From NCBI RefSeq assembly GCF_002929305.1, contig NZ_PJIO01000007.1, positions 1 through 64,000 on the forward strand: 64,000 nt of DNA, read 5' to 3'. How positions within the stretch are numbered: position 1 is the first letter of the stretch; every line of letters starts with the position of its first letter. The translations under genes and the position numbers were made by a program. This document shows, in pieces, positions 34,392 to 46,918 of the stretch. The DNA comes from Arthrobacter sp. GMC3. GTDB taxonomy: Bacteria; Actinomycetota; Actinomycetes; Actinomycetales; Micrococcaceae. The notes beneath the pieces are model-generated. The model did not search any database. It was not told where the DNA came from and worked only from the letters and a program-made list of their open reading frames with translations.

Positions 34392-34465
34392 TGGGCGCAC
34401 CAGGACTTGAACCTGGGACCTCTTCGTTATCAGCGAAGCGCTCTAACCGCCTGAGCTATGCGCCC
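34392..34465 (-). tRNA. tRNA-Ile (GAT anticodon)
   Basis: Acceptor arms GGGCGCA (34465-34459) and TGCGCCC (34399-34393), discriminator A at 34392, D arm with TAGCTCAGGCGGTTAGAGC, anticodon loop CTGATAA with GAT, and T loop GTTCAAGTC. It is 74 bases with no encoded CCA. It is the first of the leftward tRNA-Ile / DLW-39 / tRNA-Ala group. Confidence 0.96.
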
Positions 34466-34521
34466 TCATCAACCCTCATCGGGCCGAGACAAAACTTTAC
34501 CCCACACCATCCCCAAGAAAC

Positions 34522-34559
34522 AAATCGGCGGGTCCATTAGCTGATTGAACCCGCCAATT
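34522..34559 (-). terminator. Terminator of the gyrB-gyrA-DUF3566 unit
   Basis: On the minus strand GGCGGGT and ACCCGCC arms (34549-34555 and 34527-34533), extended by AAT/ATT outside, are followed by GATTTGTTTC. It lies 19 bases after the DUF3566 stop. Confidence 0.7.
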
Positions 34560-34577
34560 CGCGGAATTTTCCTGGTT

Positions 34578-35144
34578 TTAGTCGTCGGTAAGTGTCACAC
34601 CGATGCCGCCAACCAGGGTGGCGGAGATGTTGTAAAGCACTGCAGAGAGCATTGACAGTGTGGTCAAAAGCACAACATTGACGACGGCGATGATGGTTGC
34701 GTAAGACGCAACCTGTCCCAGCGAAGCGAAGCTCATGATGTCGAAGGCAGCCCCGCCTTCGGTACCTTGAATGTCCGTCATGAGCGAGTTGATCTTGTCG
34801 AACAAACCGATGACATCCAGCACGGACCACAGCACGATCGAGGCGACCACGGTGATGATGCCCAGTGCGACGGAGAGCAGGAAAGCCATTTTCAGGACGG
34901 ACCACGGTTCGACCTTGCTCACCAGCAGGCGGGCACGGCGAGCCTTGGCCTTCGGAGCCGGCTTAACCAGCGGCGGACGGGCCGGAGCCGGCCGCTTTGC
35001 TGCCGCTGACGTGCTCGGGGCGGGTCGCTTCGCCGTGGGGGGCACCGAAGAGCTTGGTGAGGCTCCTGGACGCTGGGGTGGACGAGCCGGGGCACTTACC
35101 CTAGGGGCGGTACCAGGCCGCGGATTTGGGTTGTTCGTGCTCAA
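34578..35144 (-). CDS. DUF3566 membrane protein
   Basis: 188 residues from a TTG start that overlaps the gyrA stop, with GGAGG six bases upstream. The first 70 residues are rich in Pro, Ala, Arg and Lys and probably disordered. The C-terminal DUF3566 domain has two membrane helices (about 88-115 and 150-175), joined by an acidic SLMTDIQG segment. The protein is conserved next to gyrA in actinobacteria and is of unknown function. Confidence 0.9.
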   Translation of the reverse strand: MSTNNPNPRPGTAPRVSAPARPPQRPGASPSSSVPPTAKRPAPSTSAAAKRPAPARPPLVKPAPKAKARRARLLVSKVEPWSVLKMAFLLSVALGIITVVASIVLWSVLDVIGLFDKINSLMTDIQGTEGGAAFDIMSFASLGQVASYATIIAVVNVVLLTTLSMLSAVLYNISATLVGGIGVTLTDD

Positions 35145-37807
35145 TCGGTACCTCCATTTGTTGCGTCAGGGTCGCTTAACGGTACTTCATCAAGCTGAAC
35201 GTTAGCTTCAAGCTCATTGGCCGCAGGCATTTTTTCACCTGTGGAGGCCTCCGTAATCTCGTCACTTTCGTCAAGTTCGTCGTCTTGCTCCAGGCCGCGT
35301 TCGCTGTTCCGCGCCACCTCGATAATGCGGTCATTCTTGTCCGGCTTGGCAAAGATGACACCCATAGTATCCCGGCCCTTGGCGGGAACTTCGGAGACGT
35401 TGGAGCGCACAATCTTGCCGCCACTCATGACAACCAGAACCTCGTCGTCTTCTTGCACGATCAAGGCTCCCACCAGGTCACCGCGGTCCTCGACGAGCTT
35501 GGCCACCTTGATGCCCAAACCGCCTCGGCCCTGCAGGCGGTACTCATCAACCGCCGTGCGCTTGGCATAGCCGCCCTCGGTCACGATGAACACGTAGGAG
35601 TTCTCGGTGACCACCGCGGCGGCCAGCAACTCGTCATAGTCGCGGAACTTCATACCGGTTACACCCGAGGTGGCACGGCCCATGGGACGCAACGCGTCAT
35701 TGGTTGCCGTGAATCGGATGGACTGTCCCTTGCGGGAGACAAGCAGCAGGTCGTCGGTTTCGGACACGAGCTGCGCGGAGACCAGTTCGTCACCGTCACG
35801 GAGGTTGATGGCGATAACGCCGGCGGAGCGGTTGGTGTCGTAGTCCTCCAGGCGGGTCTTCTTCACCAAACCATTTTTAGTCGCCAGGACCAGGAACGGA
35901 GACTGCTGGTAGTCCTTGAGTTCCATGACCTGGGCAATTTTCTCGTCCGGCTGGAACGCCAGCAGGTTTGCCACGTGCTGGCCCTTGGCGTCGCGGCCGG
36001 CCTCGGCCAGCTCGTACGCCTTGGCCCGGTAGACCCGGCCCAGGTTCGTAAAGAACAGCAACCAGTGGTGTGTTGTGGTCACAAAGAAGTGCTCGACGAC
36101 GTCGTCGCCGCGCAGCTGGGCGCCCTTGATACCCTTGCCACCGCGGCGTTGTGTTCGGTAGTTGTCGCTGCGGGTGCGCTTGACGTAGCCGCCGCGGGTG
36201 ATGGTGACAACCATTTCCTCTTCAGGAATGAGGTCTTCCATGCTCATGTTGGGGTCATAGCCCATCATGATTTCGGTGCGTCGGTCATCACCAAAACGAG
36301 TCGTGATTTCAGCTAGTTCATCGCTGACAATTCCTCGCTGAACTTCAGGATCGGCCAAGATTCGGTTGAACTCGGTGATCATGCCCTCGAGCACGTTGTG
36401 GCGGTCAGTGATCTTTTGGTGTTCCAAGGCAGCCAAACGGCGCAGCTGCATGTCCAAAATGGCCTTGGCCTGGATTTCATCGATGTCCAGCAACTGGATC
36501 AAACCATCGCGGGCTTCCTCGGTGGTGGAGGAGCGTCGGATCAAGGCGATGACTTCATCAAGGGCATCCAGTGCCTTCAACAGGGCACGCTGGATGTGAG
36601 CTTCTTCTTCTGCCTTGCGCAGACGGAACCTTGTGCGGCGGACAATAACGTCCATCTGGTGGGTTACCCAGTGGCGAATAAACGCATCCAGTGGCAGCGT
36701 ACGCGGCACACCATCGACGATGGCCAGCATGTTGGCGCTGAAGTTTTCCTGCAACTGTGTGTGCTTGTACAGGTTGTTCAGAACAACCTTTGCAACGGCG
36801 TCGCGCTTGAGTACGACGACGAGGCGCTGGCCTGTGCGCCCCGAGGTCTCATCACGAAGGTCGGCAATCCCGGAAATCTTGCCGTCCTTGACGAGTTCGG
36901 CAATCTTGATGGCCAGGTTGTCAGGATTCGCTTGGAACGGCAGTTCGGTCACAACCAGGCAGGTGCGTCCCTGGATTTCCTCGACATTGACCACGGCGCG
37001 CATGGTGATGGAGCCGCGGCCCGTGCGGTACGCGTCCTCGATGCCCTTGCGTCCCAGGATCTGCGCACCGGTGGGGAAGTCCGGTCCCTTGATGCGTTCT
37101 ATCAGAGCTTCAAGAAGTTCTTCGCGCCCCACCGTGGGGTTCGCCAAATACCACTGCACACCCTCGGCAACTTCGCGCAGATTGTGCGGGGGAATGTTGG
37201 TGGCCATGCCCACGGCAATTCCGGAGGAACCATTGACCAAAAGGTTCGGGAACCGTGAGGGCAAAATGGTGGGCTCTTGGTTCTTGCCGTCATAGTTGTC
37301 CTGGAAATCGACAGTCTCCTCGTCGATATCCCGGACCATCTCCATGGCAAGCGGTGACATTTTAGTTTCGGTATAACGCGGTGCTGCCGCGCCGTCGTTG
37401 CCCGGTGAACCAAAGTTGCCCTGCCCTAGGGCCAGCGGGTAGCGCATGGTCCAGTCCTGGATCAAACGCACCAAGGCATCGTAGATGGAACTGTCGCCGT
37501 GAGGGTGGTACTGGCCCATGACTTCACCGACAACACGGGCGCACTTATTGAATGAGCGCTCGGGGCGGTATCCGCCATCAAACATGGCGTACAGCACACG
37601 GCGGTGCACTGGCTTGAGTCCATCACGAACGTCAGGCAAAGCGCGGCCCACAATGACAGCCATGGCGTAGTCAAGGTAGGAGCGCTTCATCTCCTCTTGG
37701 AGATCGATTTGCTCTACTTTGTCGTGCAGGAGATTTCCTTCAAGAACTTCTTCTCCCGTGGCTTCCACGGTGGGTTCTGAGGGATTTTGAGGTGTTTCGT
37801 CGCTCAT
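35141..37807 (-). CDS. gyrA: DNA gyrase subunit A
   Basis: 888 residues. The breakage-reunion domain has the catalytic Tyr in PRYTETKMS; six beta-pinwheel blades form the C-terminus, with the GyrA box QRRGGKG. The quinolone-resistance region reads [15 protein letters not shown], so the residues equivalent to E. coli Ser83 and Asp87 are unaltered. With GyrB it introduces negative supercoils. An acidic tail of about 70 residues ends the protein. It lies 70 bases after gyrB and is co-oriented. Confidence 0.98.
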   Translation of the reverse strand: MSDETPQNPSEPTVEATGEEVLEGNLLHDKVEQIDLQEEMKRSYLDYAMAVIVGRALPDVRDGLKPVHRRVLYAMFDGGYRPERSFNKCARVVGEVMGQYHPHGDSSIYDALVRLIQDWTMRYPLALGQGNFGSPGNDGAAAPRYTETKMSPLAMEMVRDIDEETVDFQDNYDGKNQEPTILPSRFPNLLVNGSSGIAVGMATNIPPHNLREVAEGVQWYLANPTVGREELLEALIERIKGPDFPTGAQILGRKGIEDAYRTGRGSITMRAVVNVEEIQGRTCLVVTELPFQANPDNLAIKIAELVKDGKISGIADLRDETSGRTGQRLVVVLKRDAVAKVVLNNLYKHTQLQENFSANMLAIVDGVPRTLPLDAFIRHWVTHQMDVIVRRTRFRLRKAEEEAHIQRALLKALDALDEVIALIRRSSTTEEARDGLIQLLDIDEIQAKAILDMQLRRLAALEHQKITDRHNVLEGMITEFNRILADPEVQRGIVSDELAEITTRFGDDRRTEIMMGYDPNMSMEDLIPEEEMVVTITRGGYVKRTRSDNYRTQRRGGKGIKGAQLRGDDVVEHFFVTTTHHWLLFFTNLGRVYRAKAYELAEAGRDAKGQHVANLLAFQPDEKIAQVMELKDYQQSPFLVLATKNGLVKKTRLEDYDTNRSAGVIAINLRDGDELVSAQLVSETDDLLLVSRKGQSIRFTATNDALRPMGRATSGVTGMKFRDYDELLAAAVVTENSYVFIVTEGGYAKRTAVDEYRLQGRGGLGIKVAKLVEDRGDLVGALIVQEDDEVLVVMSGGKIVRSNVSEVPAKGRDTMGVIFAKPDKNDRIIEVARNSERGLEQDDELDESDEITEASTGEKMPAANELEANVQLDEVPLSDPDATNGGTD

Positions 37808-37877
37808 AATCTTGTATATTCCATTCGCAATATATGTCCGGTTGGCTCTATAACTAGTCGGCTATGTCTAGCCTTGT

Positions 37878-40058
<2,181 letters not shown>

Positions 40059-40306
40059 TCAACCCTTGGAAGCTGTTGATTACCGCTGTCCGAAGTGACG
40101 ACAAAACGTGTCGTGACGCCGCGGAGAGACAGTCCTGTTCCTGATTCTACCTTGTGGAGGCCCTAAACCGCGTCTGAACGTGCCCTAGGACGCGAGAAAA
40201 GCGGCTCAGGATGCAGTGATTACTCGTCCGACGATGGGACATACGCCAAGAGGGGTTTCAATCGCCCTGTAGCGCCGGTGCCACTCGTGTGCAGCGAAGA
40301 ACTTTC

Positions 40307-40900
40307 CTATCCGTAAGTGTCTCTGGGGCCCCGCCCCTTGACATTCCGGAAGCCCTTGCGCCAGCTTGGTGCGGTCGGTCCCAAAACCAGTATTTTAGTG
40401 ACGACGCCGGCGCCTAGTTCCGCGTCAAACTTGGCCAGGAGCGAGGAGGAGAGCAATCTCAGCTGCGTGGCCCAACTCGTGGAATCGCAGCGAACATGCA
40501 AAGTGGTGACTTCAAAACTTTCCGGTTGGCAATGCGCCGATATGTCAGCGCCAACCAGAGTGTCCCACTGGGCCATGACCGAACCCACCGCCAGTGGCGA
40601 ACTCCAGCCCCGATCTGAAACCAGGCGGCTGACCACATTGCCCAGGCCCAGTGGGTCTCTCCCACCGTCCTTGACATCCAAAAACGGAACGCGCTTGTTC
40701 TTCGGCGTGGATTTTTCCCCCAGCCTGCTGCGTGGAATCCGCAATTCTCCACGACTCTTGGCAATGGTTCGCATCCTGTTCAAGGCCGCCTGGGGTGCAT
40801 CAACCTCGGTAACATGGTCCACTTCCTGGGCGGCACGGCGGCTTTTGCTTCCAGTGGCGTCGTGCCTTCCATCGGCCCCAGCTGATGGGTCATCCACCAT
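40307..40900 (-). CDS. dciA: DciA-like DUF721 protein
   Basis: 197 residues from ATG 40900, which overlaps the recF end by 11 bases. The C-terminal DUF721 domain (about 95-190) includes WDTLVGADISAHCQPESF and LHVRCDSTSWATQLRLL. DciA helps load or retain the replicative helicase DnaB in bacteria lacking DnaC, which fits its place between recF and gyrB. The first 90 residues are polar and probably disordered. An upstream frame to 41089 is only the recF shadow. Confidence 0.88.
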   Translation of the reverse strand: MVDDPSAGADGRHDATGSKSRRAAQEVDHVTEVDAPQAALNRMRTIAKSRGELRIPRSRLGEKSTPKNKRVPFLDVKDGGRDPLGLGNVVSRLVSDRGWSSPLAVGSVMAQWDTLVGADISAHCQPESFEVTTLHVRCDSTSWATQLRLLSSSLLAKFDAELGAGVVTKILVLGPTAPSWRKGFRNVKGRGPRDTYG

Positions 40901-42128
40901 TGGAAACCACACCGCCCGGAATGACCTGCACCTGTGCACCGGAAAGTTCCGGGGGAATGTCCTCACCCACCGCAGCCGTGACCAACACTTGTTCGGCATC
41001 GGCGACCATGAGTGCCAGTTTTCGCCGCCGTTGCGCGTCAAGCTCGGCAAACACGTCATCGAGAATAAGAATCGGCTGGTTGTTGGCAACGTGTTTGTCC
41101 TCGCTCAGGACATAGAACGATGCCAGCCGAAGGGCCAGCGCAACCGACCAGGATTCTCCATGTGAGGCGTAGCCGCGGGCCGGGGCCACCCCCAACAACA
41201 GTTCCAGCTCGTCCCTATGTGGACCAACCAATGACATACCGCGTTCCAGTTCACGGGTTCGAGACACCGCCAACGCCGCAACGAATTTCTCGGTCAGCTC
41301 CTCGATACTGCACAGCGAAAGGTCCGCCGGCTCTTGGCCCTGGGCTGCAAAAGGTGAGTCTTGGGTATCGGAAGGGCCGGCGTCGTGCGATTCCGGCGAA
41401 AACGCCAAATCAGCATCAATGCTGCTGCGGTAAATGGCTCGCAAAAGTTTGGATCCATCGGTCAACTGCGCATATGCCTCAGCCATGTGCGGGCGCAAAA
41501 GGTTCAGCAATTCCAAGCGTGCGGACAACAAGTGTGCTGCCGCGACGGCAAGGTGCGCATCCCAGACATCCAAGGTGGCAAGGTGCCCTTCGCTGACCCC
41601 GTTGCGGGAAAAATGCTGGGCGCGGGCGGACTTCAGCAACGCGTTGCGCTGTTTGAGTACCTTGTCGTAGTCCGAACGGGTAAGCGCGTGTTTGGGCAAC
41701 ATCACCACCAACAAGTCGTCCAAGAAGCGACGACGATTGGAGGGATCACCTTTGACTAGGGCTAAATCCTCGGGCGCAAAGAGGACACTGCGGCAAATGC
41801 CCAAGATATCCCTTGCCCGTACCGGATTCGCACGATTGATGCGGGCCCGGTTGGCGCGGGAGGCGTTGATTTCCACTTCCACCATGACTTTTTGGGCACC
41901 TCGCACCAACTGTGCACGCACCAAGGCGCGCTCCGCCCCAAAACGGAGCAGGGGTGCGTCCGAACTGACGCGATGCGAGGAAAGCGTAGACAGGTACCCG
42001 ATGGCCTCCACCAGGTTGGTTTTCCCCAAGCCATTGGAACCAACCAAAACTGTTACCCCAGGTGAGAGAGCCAGATCCACCTGTTGGTAGCTGCGGAAGT
42101 CGGTGAGGGAAAGATGCTCAAGAAACAC
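40890..42128 (-). CDS. recF: RecF, gap-repair SMC-like ATPase
   Basis: 412 residues from a GTG start. Walker A is GSNGLGKTN (about 33-41), the signature motif lies in RELERGMSLVGPHRDEL and Walker B is PILILDDVFAELD. RecF binds gapped DNA and promotes RecA loading through RecO and RecR. The order dnaN-gnd-recF-dciA is usual in this group. All ATPase motifs are intact; the segment at about 260-290 is a variable insert. Confidence 0.97.
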   Translation of the reverse strand: MFLEHLSLTDFRSYQQVDLALSPGVTVLVGSNGLGKTNLVEAIGYLSTLSSHRVSSDAPLLRFGAERALVRAQLVRGAQKVMVEVEINASRANRARINRANPVRARDILGICRSVLFAPEDLALVKGDPSNRRRFLDDLLVVMLPKHALTRSDYDKVLKQRNALLKSARAQHFSRNGVSEGHLATLDVWDAHLAVAAAHLLSARLELLNLLRPHMAEAYAQLTDGSKLLRAIYRSSIDADLAFSPESHDAGPSDTQDSPFAAQGQEPADLSLCSIEELTEKFVAALAVSRTRELERGMSLVGPHRDELELLLGVAPARGYASHGESWSVALALRLASFYVLSEDKHVANNQPILILDDVFAELDAQRRRKLALMVADAEQVLVTAAVGEDIPPELSGAQVQVIPGGVVSNGG

Positions 42129-42167
42129 TTGTACTGCCGACTTTTCTTCTTCGTAGTGGGAACCCGA

Positions 42168-43055
42168 TTAGGAACCGGAGGGTTTCGTAGCGTGTCCGCC
42201 GAATTGGTGGCGCAAGGCGGAAACCATTTTCATGGCCGGAGAGTTGTCTTCACGCGAGGAAAAACGCGCGAACAGCGCCGCCGTGATGGCTGGTGCCGGA
42301 ACATCATTGGCGATGGCCTCCTCAACGGTCCAGCGTCCTTCACCGGAGTCTTCCACGTAGTCGTCAATGGATTCCAGACCGGGATCCTCATCCAACGCCT
42401 TGACCATCAGATCCAGCAGCCAGGAGCGCACCACTGTCCCCTTTTGCCAGGCGCGGAAAGTCCCCGGCAGATCCTCGATGATGTCCTTTTTGGCCAACAA
42501 CTCATACCCTTCGGCATAAGCCTGCATCAGCCCGTATTCGATGCCGTTATGCACCATTTTTGCGTAGTGTCCGGCTCCAATGTCACCCACATGAACGAAA
42601 CTGTCGGCACGCTCACCCTCCGGGCGCAGGACATCCAGGACAGGCATCGCCGTGGCAACATTTTTGGCTGATCCACCGGCCATCAAACCGTAGCCGTTCT
42701 TCAGCCCCCAGACCCCGCCTGAGACGCCCACATCCATGAACTCAATGTGCTTTTGGGCAAGCATGGCGCCGTGCTTTTGATCTTCGGTAAAACGTGAGTT
42801 GCCGCCGTCGATGAGTAGATCTCCGGCTTCCATATGCTCGGAAAGCTCGGTAATCACCGAGTCAGTGACCGCCCCTGAGGGAACCATGACCCAAATCAGT
42901 CGTGGGGCCTTCAGTGCGGACACTAAATCCTTCAGGGACGCAACGTCGGTTACCTCAGCGTTGCTGTCAAAACCCGTGACCTCAATGTTGGCAGCGCGTA
43001 GGCGTGCCCGCATGTTGAAGCCCATTTTTCCAAGTCCGACAAGTCCGATGTGCAC
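42168..43055 (-). CDS. gnd: 6-phosphogluconate dehydrogenase, short (NAD-type) form
   Basis: 295 residues, the short decarboxylating form rather than the roughly 470-residue NADP enzyme. The Rossmann motif is GLVGLGKMG. Substrate and catalytic segments are GVSGGVWGLKNGYGLMAGG and KMVHNGIEYGLMQAYAEG, the latter containing the catalytic Lys. It makes ribulose 5-phosphate in the pentose phosphate pathway. It is placed between dnaN and recF, as in many actinobacteria. Confidence 0.95.
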   Translation of the reverse strand: MHIGLVGLGKMGFNMRARLRAANIEVTGFDSNAEVTDVASLKDLVSALKAPRLIWVMVPSGAVTDSVITELSEHMEAGDLLIDGGNSRFTEDQKHGAMLAQKHIEFMDVGVSGGVWGLKNGYGLMAGGSAKNVATAMPVLDVLRPEGERADSFVHVGDIGAGHYAKMVHNGIEYGLMQAYAEGYELLAKKDIIEDLPGTFRAWQKGTVVRSWLLDLMVKALDEDPGLESIDDYVEDSGEGRWTVEEAIANDVPAPAITAALFARFSSREDNSPAMKMVSALRHQFGGHATKPSGS

Positions 43056-43106
43056 GGCAATTCTCTTTTCTTGAGTTAAGTTTTGACGCTACTGGGGACG
43101 ATAACG

Positions 43107-44231
43107 TTACTGGTTTGGCAGCCTTACCGGCATGACCAGGTAACGGTAGTCATCACGATTTTCGCCGTCAATGTCATCCTGAGCAGTGAGCATGGCCGGC
43201 TTCGGCGCGGATGTGAAAGAGAATCTCACATACTTGCTATCAAAAGCGCTGAGGCCCTCGCTGAGGTAGTGCGGGTTGAAGGCAACGGTAATTTCCTCGC
43301 CAACCAGGGTTGCTTCCAGGTTTTCTGAGGCCTGTGCGTCTTCACCCGTTCCTGCATCAAGGGTGAGCTGGCCATCGGTGAACATCAATCGAACCGGCGT
43401 GTTGCGCTCGGCGACCAAGGACACTCGTCGAACGGCTTCGGCGAGGGCGTGAGTTTCCACTGTCGCGTAAATCGGTGTGTTGTCCGGGAACAAGGAGCGG
43501 ATCTTGGGGTAATCGCCATCGACCAACAACGAGGTGGTGCGGCGTCCGCCGCTCTCAAAACCGATGAGTTCGCTGTTCTCGGAAAGTGCAATGTTGATGT
43601 TGCCGGAACCGCCAAGAGTCTTAGCGACTTCGCTCAAGGTTTTGGCTTTCACCAGTGCACCGGTGGAGATGCCAGGGGAAGTGGGGTTCCAGCGAATTTC
43701 GCGAAGGGCCAGACGGTACCTGTCCGTGGCAAGAAGTGTGATCAAGTCACCTTCAATTTCCATTTTCACGCCGGTGAGAATGGGCAAGGTGTCGTCCTTG
43801 CTGGAGGCGATGATGACCTGGGCAACAGCCTGGGCGAAGGCTTCACCATCAACTGTGCCGCTCAGATCCGGCAGGGCCGGAAGTTCCGGGTAGTCATTTA
43901 CCGGCATGGTTGCCAAATGGAAACGACTGCTGCGGCAGGTCAAAGTGACTTTGGAGCCGTCGGTCTCAATGTCCACGGGTGCAGATGGCAAGCTTCGGCA
44001 AATATCGGCGAGCAACCGGCCCGAAACCAAAATGGTGCCTTCTTCGGTGATGTCAGCGGGGATTTCCAAACGCGCTGAAATCTCGTAGTCGAAGCTTGCC
44101 AGGCTGAGTGTGCCGGCCTCGGCCTTGAGTAAAAGCCCTGAAAGAACAGGTACCGGTGGGCGGGGCGACAAGGAGCGTGCGGCCCAGCTGACTGCTTCGG
44201 TCAGAACATCCCGTTCGACTCGGAACTTCAC
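43107..44231 (-). CDS. dnaN: DNA polymerase III sliding clamp (beta)
   Basis: 374 residues with three clamp domains of about 120 residues each. It begins MKFRVERDVLTEAVSWAARS and ends YRYLVMPVRL. The dimeric ring tethers DNA polymerase III and other factors to DNA. It is the first gene downstream of the origin, with all of 44232-44699 as its upstream region. Sliding clamps are also a docking point for some Tn7-type transposition proteins, but no TnsE is present here. Confidence 0.98.
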   Translation of the reverse strand: MKFRVERDVLTEAVSWAARSLSPRPPVPVLSGLLLKAEAGTLSLASFDYEISARLEIPADITEEGTILVSGRLLADICRSLPSAPVDIETDGSKVTLTCRSSRFHLATMPVNDYPELPALPDLSGTVDGEAFAQAVAQVIIASSKDDTLPILTGVKMEIEGDLITLLATDRYRLALREIRWNPTSPGISTGALVKAKTLSEVAKTLGGSGNINIALSENSELIGFESGGRRTTSLLVDGDYPKIRSLFPDNTPIYATVETHALAEAVRRVSLVAERNTPVRLMFTDGQLTLDAGTGEDAQASENLEATLVGEEITVAFNPHYLSEGLSAFDSKYVRFSFTSAPKPAMLTAQDDIDGENRDDYRYLVMPVRLPNQ

Positions 44232-44699
44232 GGAAGGGTGCCGCCTTTCATCTTGCGAAAAGTGTGTGGAGCGCTGGGATGAACTTTTAGGTTCAACCAG
44301 GCACTCCAGGATTCGTTGTGGAATTACATGCTTGGAGACAGCTTAGCCCTTTGCGAGCACGAGTCGAACATTGTCATTCCCCTGAACGGGTCTCGGAGTC
44401 GGTGGAGAAGAAAATGTTGTTTGAAATGCAGATTTCTTGGGATTCGTAGTGTTAATAAGTCCTGTGGATACTGTGGATAACTGTTCTCGTTGGCGTCATC
44501 ACGGCGATCTGCCCTGTGCACAATTTGTGAGGCTGTCCCGCATTGTGCTGTGGGGAGCGGTGGAGAACTTTTCGCGCCATTTCGGGGATCCACAGCATGG
44601 TGTGTAGTTATCCGCAGGCAAAGGGGGTTTGTGCACTTAACTATCCACAGACTTATCCACACCTGTTAATTCACAAAAATTTTTCGCCCGCTGCGCGGC
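44232..44699. other. Replication origin oriC between dnaA and dnaN
   Basis: The dnaA-dnaN spacer holds DnaA boxes TGTGGATAC (44463-44471), TGTGGATAA (44472-44480), TTATCCGCA (44608-44616), CTATCCACA (44641-44649) and TTATCCACA (44653-44661), plus weaker ones. An AT-rich run (about 44665-44684) beside the last box is a candidate unwinding element. Position and box content match actinobacterial oriC. The spacer also contains TGTGGAATTACATG (44317-44330), which is repeated in the distant cluster at 29607-29620. Confidence 0.88.
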
Positions 44700-46169
44700 T
44701 TACCCTTCACGCTGCTGCTGTTTGATCTTGTTTGTCAGCTCCGTCACCTGGTTGTAGATGGCGCGCCTCTCAGCCATAAGTTCCCTGATTTTCCGGTCTG
44801 CATGGATGACAGTGGTGTGGTCTCGACCGCCAAATTCCTGCCCAATTTTCGGAAGCGACATGTCGGTCAATTCACGGCACAGGTACATGGCGATCTGGCG
44901 TGCGGTGACCAAAGTTCGGGTGCGTGACTTGCTGCACAGCTCCTCCAAGGAGATGTTGAAGTAGGCCGCTGTCTGCCCCAAGATTGCCGTGGAGGTAATT
45001 TCTTGAGCTCCGTCATCGGTGATGAGATCCTTCAGGACCATCTCCGCCAAACCCACGTCAACTGGCTGCCGGTTCAGGCTGGCAAACGCAGTCACTCGGA
45101 TCAGAGCACCCTCAAGTTCACGAATATTGGTAGAAATCTTGGAGGCAATGTATTCCAGGGCGTCATCCGGGGCGGAAAGCCCCTCCCCGATGGCCTTCTT
45201 ACGCAAAATGGCGATACGCGTTTCCAGTTCCGGAGGCTGAACATCGGTGAGCAAGCCCCACTCGAAGCGTGAACGCATCCGCTCTTCAAAGCCCTGCAGC
45301 CTCTTCGGCGGAAGGTCGGAGGTGATGACCACCTGCTTGTTGTGATTGTGGAGAGCATTGAACGTGTGGAAAAACTCTTCCTGGGTGGCGTCCTTGTTGG
45401 CCAGGAACTGGATGTCATCAATGAGCAAGATGTCCACGTTGCGGTAGAGCTGCTTGAAGCTGGCACCTTCGTCATCGCGAATGGAGTTGATGAAGTCGTT
45501 GGTGAACTCTTCGGAGTTGACGTAGCGAACACGGATGCCGGTGTAAAGGCGGCGGGCGTAGTGGCCGATCGCGTGCAAGAGGTGGGTTTTCCCCAAACCC
45601 GAATCACCGTAGATGAACAACGGGTTGTAAGCCTTGGCTGGAGCCTCGGCCACTGCGACGGCGGCGGCATGGGCAAAGCGGTTTGAAGAGCCGATCACAA
45701 AAGAGTCAAAAACATACTTCGGGTTGAGCCGGCCAAATTCTTGTGAGGTGCTGGGCAGCATCGGCGAGGGCTTCGAGGCGCTGTCGCTACGTTCTGAACG
45801 CTCAATTCGTTCAACACGATCATGGCGTTCCGCGCGCTGAGGGGCCTGCTCCGGAGCGGCTTCCTCTTCCTTGACGGGAGGGACAAGATCGGAGTTGACG
45901 CTGAATGCGCAGCTGATCTCTGCCGGAAATACCTGTCGTAGAGCATCAACCAGTGCCGTATTGAGCTGAGTTTGGAGAACCTCACGCGTCAATTCATTGG
46001 GTACGGCAACCAGGAGGGTGTTGCCGATGAGTCCCTGCGGCTGGGTGAGGACAACAAATCCCCGTTGACGCGGCGAGACCCGTTCGTCTTGTTCCAAAAT
46101 CCGGATAACCCGACGCCAGGAACTACCAACGTCGTTGATCTCCTCGGTATTGATCCCCTCAGTGCCCAT
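44700..46169 (-). CDS. dnaA: Chromosomal replication initiator DnaA
   Basis: About 489 residues from ATG 46169, which has AAAGGGG at a good distance; an ATG at 46232 would add 21 residues. Domain I is about 15-100, followed by an acidic linker. The AAA+ domain has GDSGLGKTHLLHAIG and LLIDDIQFLA. The C-terminal box-binding domain has GRDHTTVIHADRKI. It binds DnaA boxes and opens oriC. It is transcribed leftward away from the divergent rpmH, with boxes on both sides for origin function and autoregulation. Confidence 0.98.
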   Translation of the reverse strand: MGTEGINTEEINDVGSSWRRVIRILEQDERVSPRQRGFVVLTQPQGLIGNTLLVAVPNELTREVLQTQLNTALVDALRQVFPAEISCAFSVNSDLVPPVKEEEAAPEQAPQRAERHDRVERIERSERSDSASKPSPMLPSTSQEFGRLNPKYVFDSFVIGSSNRFAHAAAVAVAEAPAKAYNPLFIYGDSGLGKTHLLHAIGHYARRLYTGIRVRYVNSEEFTNDFINSIRDDEGASFKQLYRNVDILLIDDIQFLANKDATQEEFFHTFNALHNHNKQVVITSDLPPKRLQGFEERMRSRFEWGLLTDVQPPELETRIAILRKKAIGEGLSAPDDALEYIASKISTNIRELEGALIRVTAFASLNRQPVDVGLAEMVLKDLITDDGAQEITSTAILGQTAAYFNISLEELCSKSRTRTLVTARQIAMYLCRELTDMSLPKIGQEFGGRDHTTVIHADRKIRELMAERRAIYNQVTELTNKIKQQQREG

Positions 46170-46309
46170 CGACTGTTCCCCTTTACTCCGTTCGATCGCT
46201 GCCGAATCGGAATCTCGTGTTTGCGCGCTCATTGCGCGTGACTTGCCTTACATTTTCAAGGCATTGCCCGAATGTGGGAAGGATGCATCAGCATCCGTCA
46301 TCCACAGAG

Positions 46310-46458
46310 TTATTCACAACCCGTGGATAACTTGCTACCGGCCTAGCCTAAAGGATCAAAAGGCCAGAAGATAGCGAGGAAAATCGCTTGTGGATAAATG
46401 TCACACCTTGGGGTCATTTTGGGCCCTTCCCGCACAGTTTGTCCACGGTTTATCCACC
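46310..46458. promoter_or_regulatory. DnaA boxes upstream of dnaA
   Basis: Boxes TTATTCACA (46310-46318), CGTGGATAA (46322-46330), TGTGGATAA (46389-46397), TTGTCCACG (46439-46447) and TTATCCACC (46450-46458) lie in the dnaA-rpmH spacer. They are in place for autoregulation of dnaA and may form a second part of a bipartite origin. Confidence 0.75.
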
Positions 46459-46544
46459 GCTCTATGCACAGCCCTGACCTGGGACGAAGGTGGGAAATCG
46501 TTGACATTTGGCCTTGTGCAGCCATCGATCGGGACTGCCGCAGT

Positions 46545-46574
46545 TTGACTAGGGGGGTCCCGGTGACCTAACGT
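46545..46574 (+). promoter_or_regulatory. Candidate rpmH promoter
   Basis: TTGACT (46545-46550), an 18-base spacer and TAACGT (46569-46574), about 150 bases upstream of rpmH. Hexamers and spacing fit a primary sigma promoter for the rpmH-rnpA-yidD-yidC transcript. Confidence 0.45.
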
Positions 46575-46724
46575 TGTGAAGTCCCATGTGTCTGCTTTGC
46601 GCTCTTGCGCATACTCCTTGTTACTGAGGAGGGAAATGCGGGCATCCATATACTTAGCGTCGACCCCTTTCTTCCCTGTTAGCTTCGGGCAAGGCGCATC
46701 TTTAATTGTCTTGGAGTAACTACC

Positions 46725-46862
46725 GTGAGCAAGCGGACTTTTCAGCCGAACAACCGCCGTCGTGCCAAGAAGCACGGCTTCCGTCTTCGCATGCGTACCC
46801 GCGCCGGCCGTGCCATTTTGGCCGCACGCCGTGGCAAGGGTCGCGTCGAGCTGTCGGCCTAA
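46725..46862 (+). CDS. rpmH: Ribosomal protein bL34
   Basis: 45 residues from a GTG start with GGAG eight bases upstream. The highly basic sequence [18 protein letters not shown], then [19 protein letters not shown], is the universal L34 pattern. It is part of the large ribosomal subunit. It heads the rightward rpmH-rnpA-yidD-yidC-jag group and is divergent from dnaA. Confidence 0.97.
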   Translation: MSKRTFQPNNRRRAKKHGFRLRMRTRAGRAILAARRGKGRVELSA

Positions 46863-46918
46863 ACCAATAACTGCTTGACGATCCGTCGAGCCTTACAGAA
46901 GTAGCGGTTGATCGCAGG

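Noticed and set aside
40901..41089. Extended dciA start
   Set aside because: The added residues are the shadow of recF in another frame; the ATG overlapping the recF stop is the natural start.
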